A stretch of 64,000 bases of DNA from Agelas oroides (Eukaryota; Porifera; Demospongiae; Agelasida; Agelasidae): contig OX422187.1 of the NCBI GenBank assembly GCA_949130485.1, forward strand, positions 2,100,659 through 2,164,658, given 5' to 3'. Under the pieces are notes generated by a model. That model saw nothing but the letters and a program-made list of their open reading frames with translations, searched no databases and was not told the DNA's origin. Of the stretch, positions 57,401-64,000 are shown piece after piece. Both the position numbers and the translations under genes were made by a program. Numbering within the stretch: position 1 is the stretch's first letter; each line of letters begins with the position of its first letter.

Positions 57401-57847
57401 GAGGGCTGTCTCACCTCGAGGATTGAGGGGTGCTTGAGTCGGCTCTGTATCTCAACCTCGTTTCTCACCCGGGACACCATCCCGGCAGCTTGCATCAGCT
57501 TCTTATCAATCTAAAGTAGTTGTGGAGGGATGGATTTGTGGCTCATATATGCCAATAGTCTCACATGGCCCAACTTCTCCTTGGGAGGGTCCAGCTTTGT
57601 GAGACTACTTGAGCACAACTTTCTTACCATTTTGATGGCAACTTCTTGTCCATTGGTTTTGGACTTAGCTCTGTAGACACAGGCAAACCCTCCCCTTCCT
57701 AGCAGATCCAGGACAACATAGCTCTACGTGTGTGTGTACGGGTAGTCAATAGTTATAGCTATGACATTCATGGTTCATTTGACCAGCTGGCAGCTGTTGT
57801 ATTTAGATTAAACTCACCTCTATTGAATCTCCAAAGATTGAACTCAT
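48393..57847 (-). CDS. PLK4: Polo-like kinase 4 (centriole duplication kinase)
   Basis: Serine/threonine kinase that starts centriole assembly (family knowledge). Kinase exons: 57847-57818, 57723-57628, 57510-57415, 56979-56865, 56732-56620, 56484-56396, 55832-55736, 55669-55611, 55140-55092, ~55016-54915. Motifs: [42 protein letters not shown], activation loop [14 protein letters not shown], and PLK4-type [12 protein letters not shown]. The exon around 54113-54352 carries LDSGNATMT, matching the beta-TrCP DSG degron. PB1 starts near 53300 ([16 protein letters not shown]); PB2 is at ~51780-51530 ([30 protein letters not shown]). Middle exons are approximate. PB3 uses ~49680-49474 ([12 protein letters not shown]), 49134-49025 ([16 protein letters not shown]) and 48492-48393 ([20 protein letters not shown]). 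The last junction uses a GC donor (AAG/GCATGT) and is supported by frame and PB3 similarity. Confidence 0.94.
48584..48746. mobile_element. 145-bp MITE carrying a PLK4 exon fragment in its hairpin apex
   Basis: Element 48593-48737. Perfect 9-bp duplication GTTTCAACC (48584-48592, 48738-48746). Arms 48593-48647 and 48683-48737 are 55 bp each and pair at about 49 positions. The apex 48648-48682 is identical to 49071-49105 in the PLK4 exon 49134-49025, in the same orientation. TGCATATAATG is directly repeated on both sides of the apex (48637-48647, 48681-48691). It lies in the last PLK4 intron. Confidence 0.92.
48839..48950. repeat. ~57-bp tandem duplication
   Basis: Two near-identical copies containing CTGCTGCCTCAGGCTTG ... 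GGCCTGAGTACGAGGCTACC. The ends resemble TAGCCTCG-family termini. In the last PLK4 intron. Confidence 0.8.
49241..49465 (+). repeat. Dispersed repeat, copy 1
   Basis: Similar over ~220 bp to 60472-60690. Shared blocks: GGCTTAGCTTCACTTTCAGA / GGCTTCACTTCCAGAGGGCA, AGTCCTTA, TGGCTTCTCTTAAGGCGAAA and ACCCTCCAGAAGTA. Non-coding, class unknown, possibly a SINE. In the PLK4 intron before the GC-donor exon. Confidence 0.6.
51050..51482. repeat. (TATG)n tetranucleotide repeat
   Basis: About 430 bp of TATG/TGTG with occasional TTG interruptions in a PLK4 intron. It is open in every frame because of its periodicity. Confidence 0.97.
51819..52388. repeat. 81-bp tandem repeat, seven copies
   Basis: CTTAAGGTGGGCGTAAGAAT recurs at 51841, 51922, 52003, 52084, 52165, 52246 and 52327. 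Copies differ only at a few sites (for example CCAAGGAAG, CCAGGGAAG, CCGGGGAAG), giving an ordered series of variants. In the PLK4 intron between the PB1 and PB2 exons. Confidence 0.95.
52418..52476. mobile_element. 59-bp TAGCCTCG-family mini-MITE
   Basis: TAGCCTCGCCCCCAGGTGCT ... AGCACCTAAAAACGAGGCTA. The flanking 9-mers AGTTATCAG and AGTCTTCAG agree at seven of nine positions. Confidence 0.7.
52929..53153. mobile_element. hAT-like MITE, copy 3
   Basis: CAAGAGTGCATAAGAACGG ... TTATGCACTCTTG. Homologous to 30330-30589 and 40341-40591; ACTGTA occurs on both sides (imperfect duplication). In a PLK4 intron. Confidence 0.75.
54463..54508. mobile_element. 28-bp palindrome with perfect 9-bp TSD
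   Basis: Element 54472-54499: TAGCCTCGTAGGCC / GGGTACGAGGCTA. CTATGGCAG occurs directly on both sides (54463-54471, 54500-54508). It is barely more than two terminal repeats of the TAGCCTCG family. It sits in what looks like an arm of an older element of the same family (54395-54470). Confidence 0.85.
55240..55565. repeat. ~63-bp tandem repeat, five copies
   Basis: Unit GGAGCCAGGGTGCCTGTAGG ... GGACTACTGCACAGTATGAA in the PLK4 intron between the exons starting at 55140 and ending at 55611. Confidence 0.9.
56165..56350. mobile_element. TAGCCTCG-family MITE (diverged)
   Basis: CTTGTTCCCAGGCCTTCCCC ... GGGGAAGGCCTGGGACCGAG, inner GCTTGCAGTATGC / CATACTGCAAGC. Ends ~45 bp before the PLK4 exon 6 donor. 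Confidence 0.65.
57035..57276. mobile_element. Composite TAGTCTCGCAAGCC palindromes
   Basis: Three arms of TAGTCTCGCAAGCCAGACCC: two facing (57035-57165) and a third following (to 57276), with inner GATCGCTTTCAGTATCGGCA. This suggests one element plus a rearranged or nested partial copy. In PLK4 intron 3. Confidence 0.7.
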
Positions 57848-63141
<5,294 letters not shown>

Positions 63142-63329
63142 GTGAGTCCCATACCCCATGCCTTTGTGCAGTGTATAATAGCGGTATGTATCCTAATAAG
63201 GGTTTACACATGAGCATGTGACTCACGAGTTAGTACATGTAGGTGTGTGTGCGTGTGAGTAGGTGTGTGTGTGAGTAGGTGTGTGCGTGTGAGTACTCTC
63301 TTTAGCATGTGTATTGATTGGGTGTTCTC

Positions 63330-64000
63330 CCTTCACCTGAATGCGTGTGCAGACTACTAAAAGGAAGCAAGTACTCACATGTGATCTGTACTGTAGCTGA
63401 GTGCATGTGCAGACCGCTAAAAGGAAGCAAGCACTCACACGTGGTCTGTACTGTAGCTGAGTGCATGTGCAGACTGCTAAAAGGAAGCAAGTACTCACAT
63501 GATCTGTACTGTAGCTGAGTGCATGTGCAGACTGCTAAAAGGAAGCAAGCACTCGCGTGATCTGTACTGTAGCTGAGTGCATGTGCAGACTGCTAAAAGG
63601 AAGCAAGCACTCGCGTGATCTGTACTGTAGCTGAGTGCATGTGCAGACTGCTAAAAGGAAGCAAACACTCACATGTGATCTGTACTGTAGCTGAGTGCGT
63701 GTGCAGACCGCTAAAAGGAAGCAAGCACTCACACGTGGTCTGTACTGTAGCTGAGTGCATGTGCAGACTACTAAAAGGAAGCAAGTACTCACATGATCTG
63801 TACTGTAGCTGAGTGCATGTGCAGACTGCTAAAAGGAAGCAAACACTCACATGTGATCTGTACTGTAGCTGAGTGCGTGTGCAGACCGCTAAAAGGAAGC
63901 AAGCACTCACACGTGGTCTGTACTGTAGCTGAGTGCATGTGCAGACTGCTAAAAGGAAGCAAGTACTCACATGATCTGTACTGTAGCTGAGTGCATGTGC
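63330..64000. repeat. ~56-60-bp minisatellite running off the window
   Basis: Eleven or more copies of ATCTGTACTGTAGCTGAGTG ... CTAAAAGGAAGCAAGCACTC, in alternating length variants (with or without a 4-bp ACGT/ATGT segment), in HSPA4 intron 9. Confidence 0.95.

Overview
The window looks like a gene-dense piece of the nuclear genome of an invertebrate animal. It holds eight protein-coding genes with many short GT-AG introns, no operons, and a heavy load of microsatellites, minisatellites and short palindromic transposons. The gene set (ATRX with an ADD domain, RanGAP1 with its animal-type C-terminal domain, OTUD4, PLK4, RECQL5 with an SRI domain, an FANCF-like protein, an Hsp110) is metazoan. 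An early-branching animal such as a sponge is my best guess, but nothing in the window proves the phylum.

Layout, left to right. 103-10663 (-): ATRX chromatin remodeller; its C-terminus runs off the left edge. 11583-13869 (+): FANCF-like Fanconi core-complex subunit, divergent from ATRX. 14107-18357 (+): secreted large lipid-transfer (vitellogenin-N-like) protein behind a TATA box. 18654-27571 (-): RECQL5 helicase, with an antisense tRNA-Ala(AGC) in one intron. 28449-37395 (-): RanGAP1. 37875-48088 (+): OTUD4 deubiquitinase. 48393-57847 (-): PLK4 centriole kinase, convergent with OTUD4. 58263 to about 63141 (+): Hsp110/HSPA4-type chaperone, cut by the right edge. Exon junctions were read from splice sites, frame and similarity to known proteins. 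The summed exon lengths of FANCF, the lipid-transfer gene, RanGAP1 and OTUD4 are all divisible by three, which supports those models.

Three gene pairs are head-to-head (ATRX/FANCF, RanGAP1/OTUD4, PLK4/HSPA4). The last two share a short intergenic promoter carrying an NRF-1-like palindrome. ATRX, FANCF, RECQL5 and PLK4 all act in genome or centriole maintenance, but they are separate transcription units and I see no sign of co-regulation beyond the divergent pairs.

The introns carry several families of non-autonomous palindromic DNA transposons: (i) a family with termini TAGYCTCRTKCCCAG, 28 to about 450 bp long, with 9-bp target duplications; (ii) a ~255-bp hAT-like family with 8-bp duplications; (iii) pogo/Tigger-like elements flanked by TA; (iv) a ~470-bp element present in both orientations; (v) a 678-bp foldback with 129-bp arms. 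The most unusual observation is a family (i) element in the last PLK4 intron whose hairpin apex holds a copy of 33-35 nt of the neighbouring PLK4 exon, bracketed by an 11-bp direct duplication. A second is a tandem array in RECQL5 that repeats the splice acceptor and first codons of the exon encoding the zinc-binding segment.
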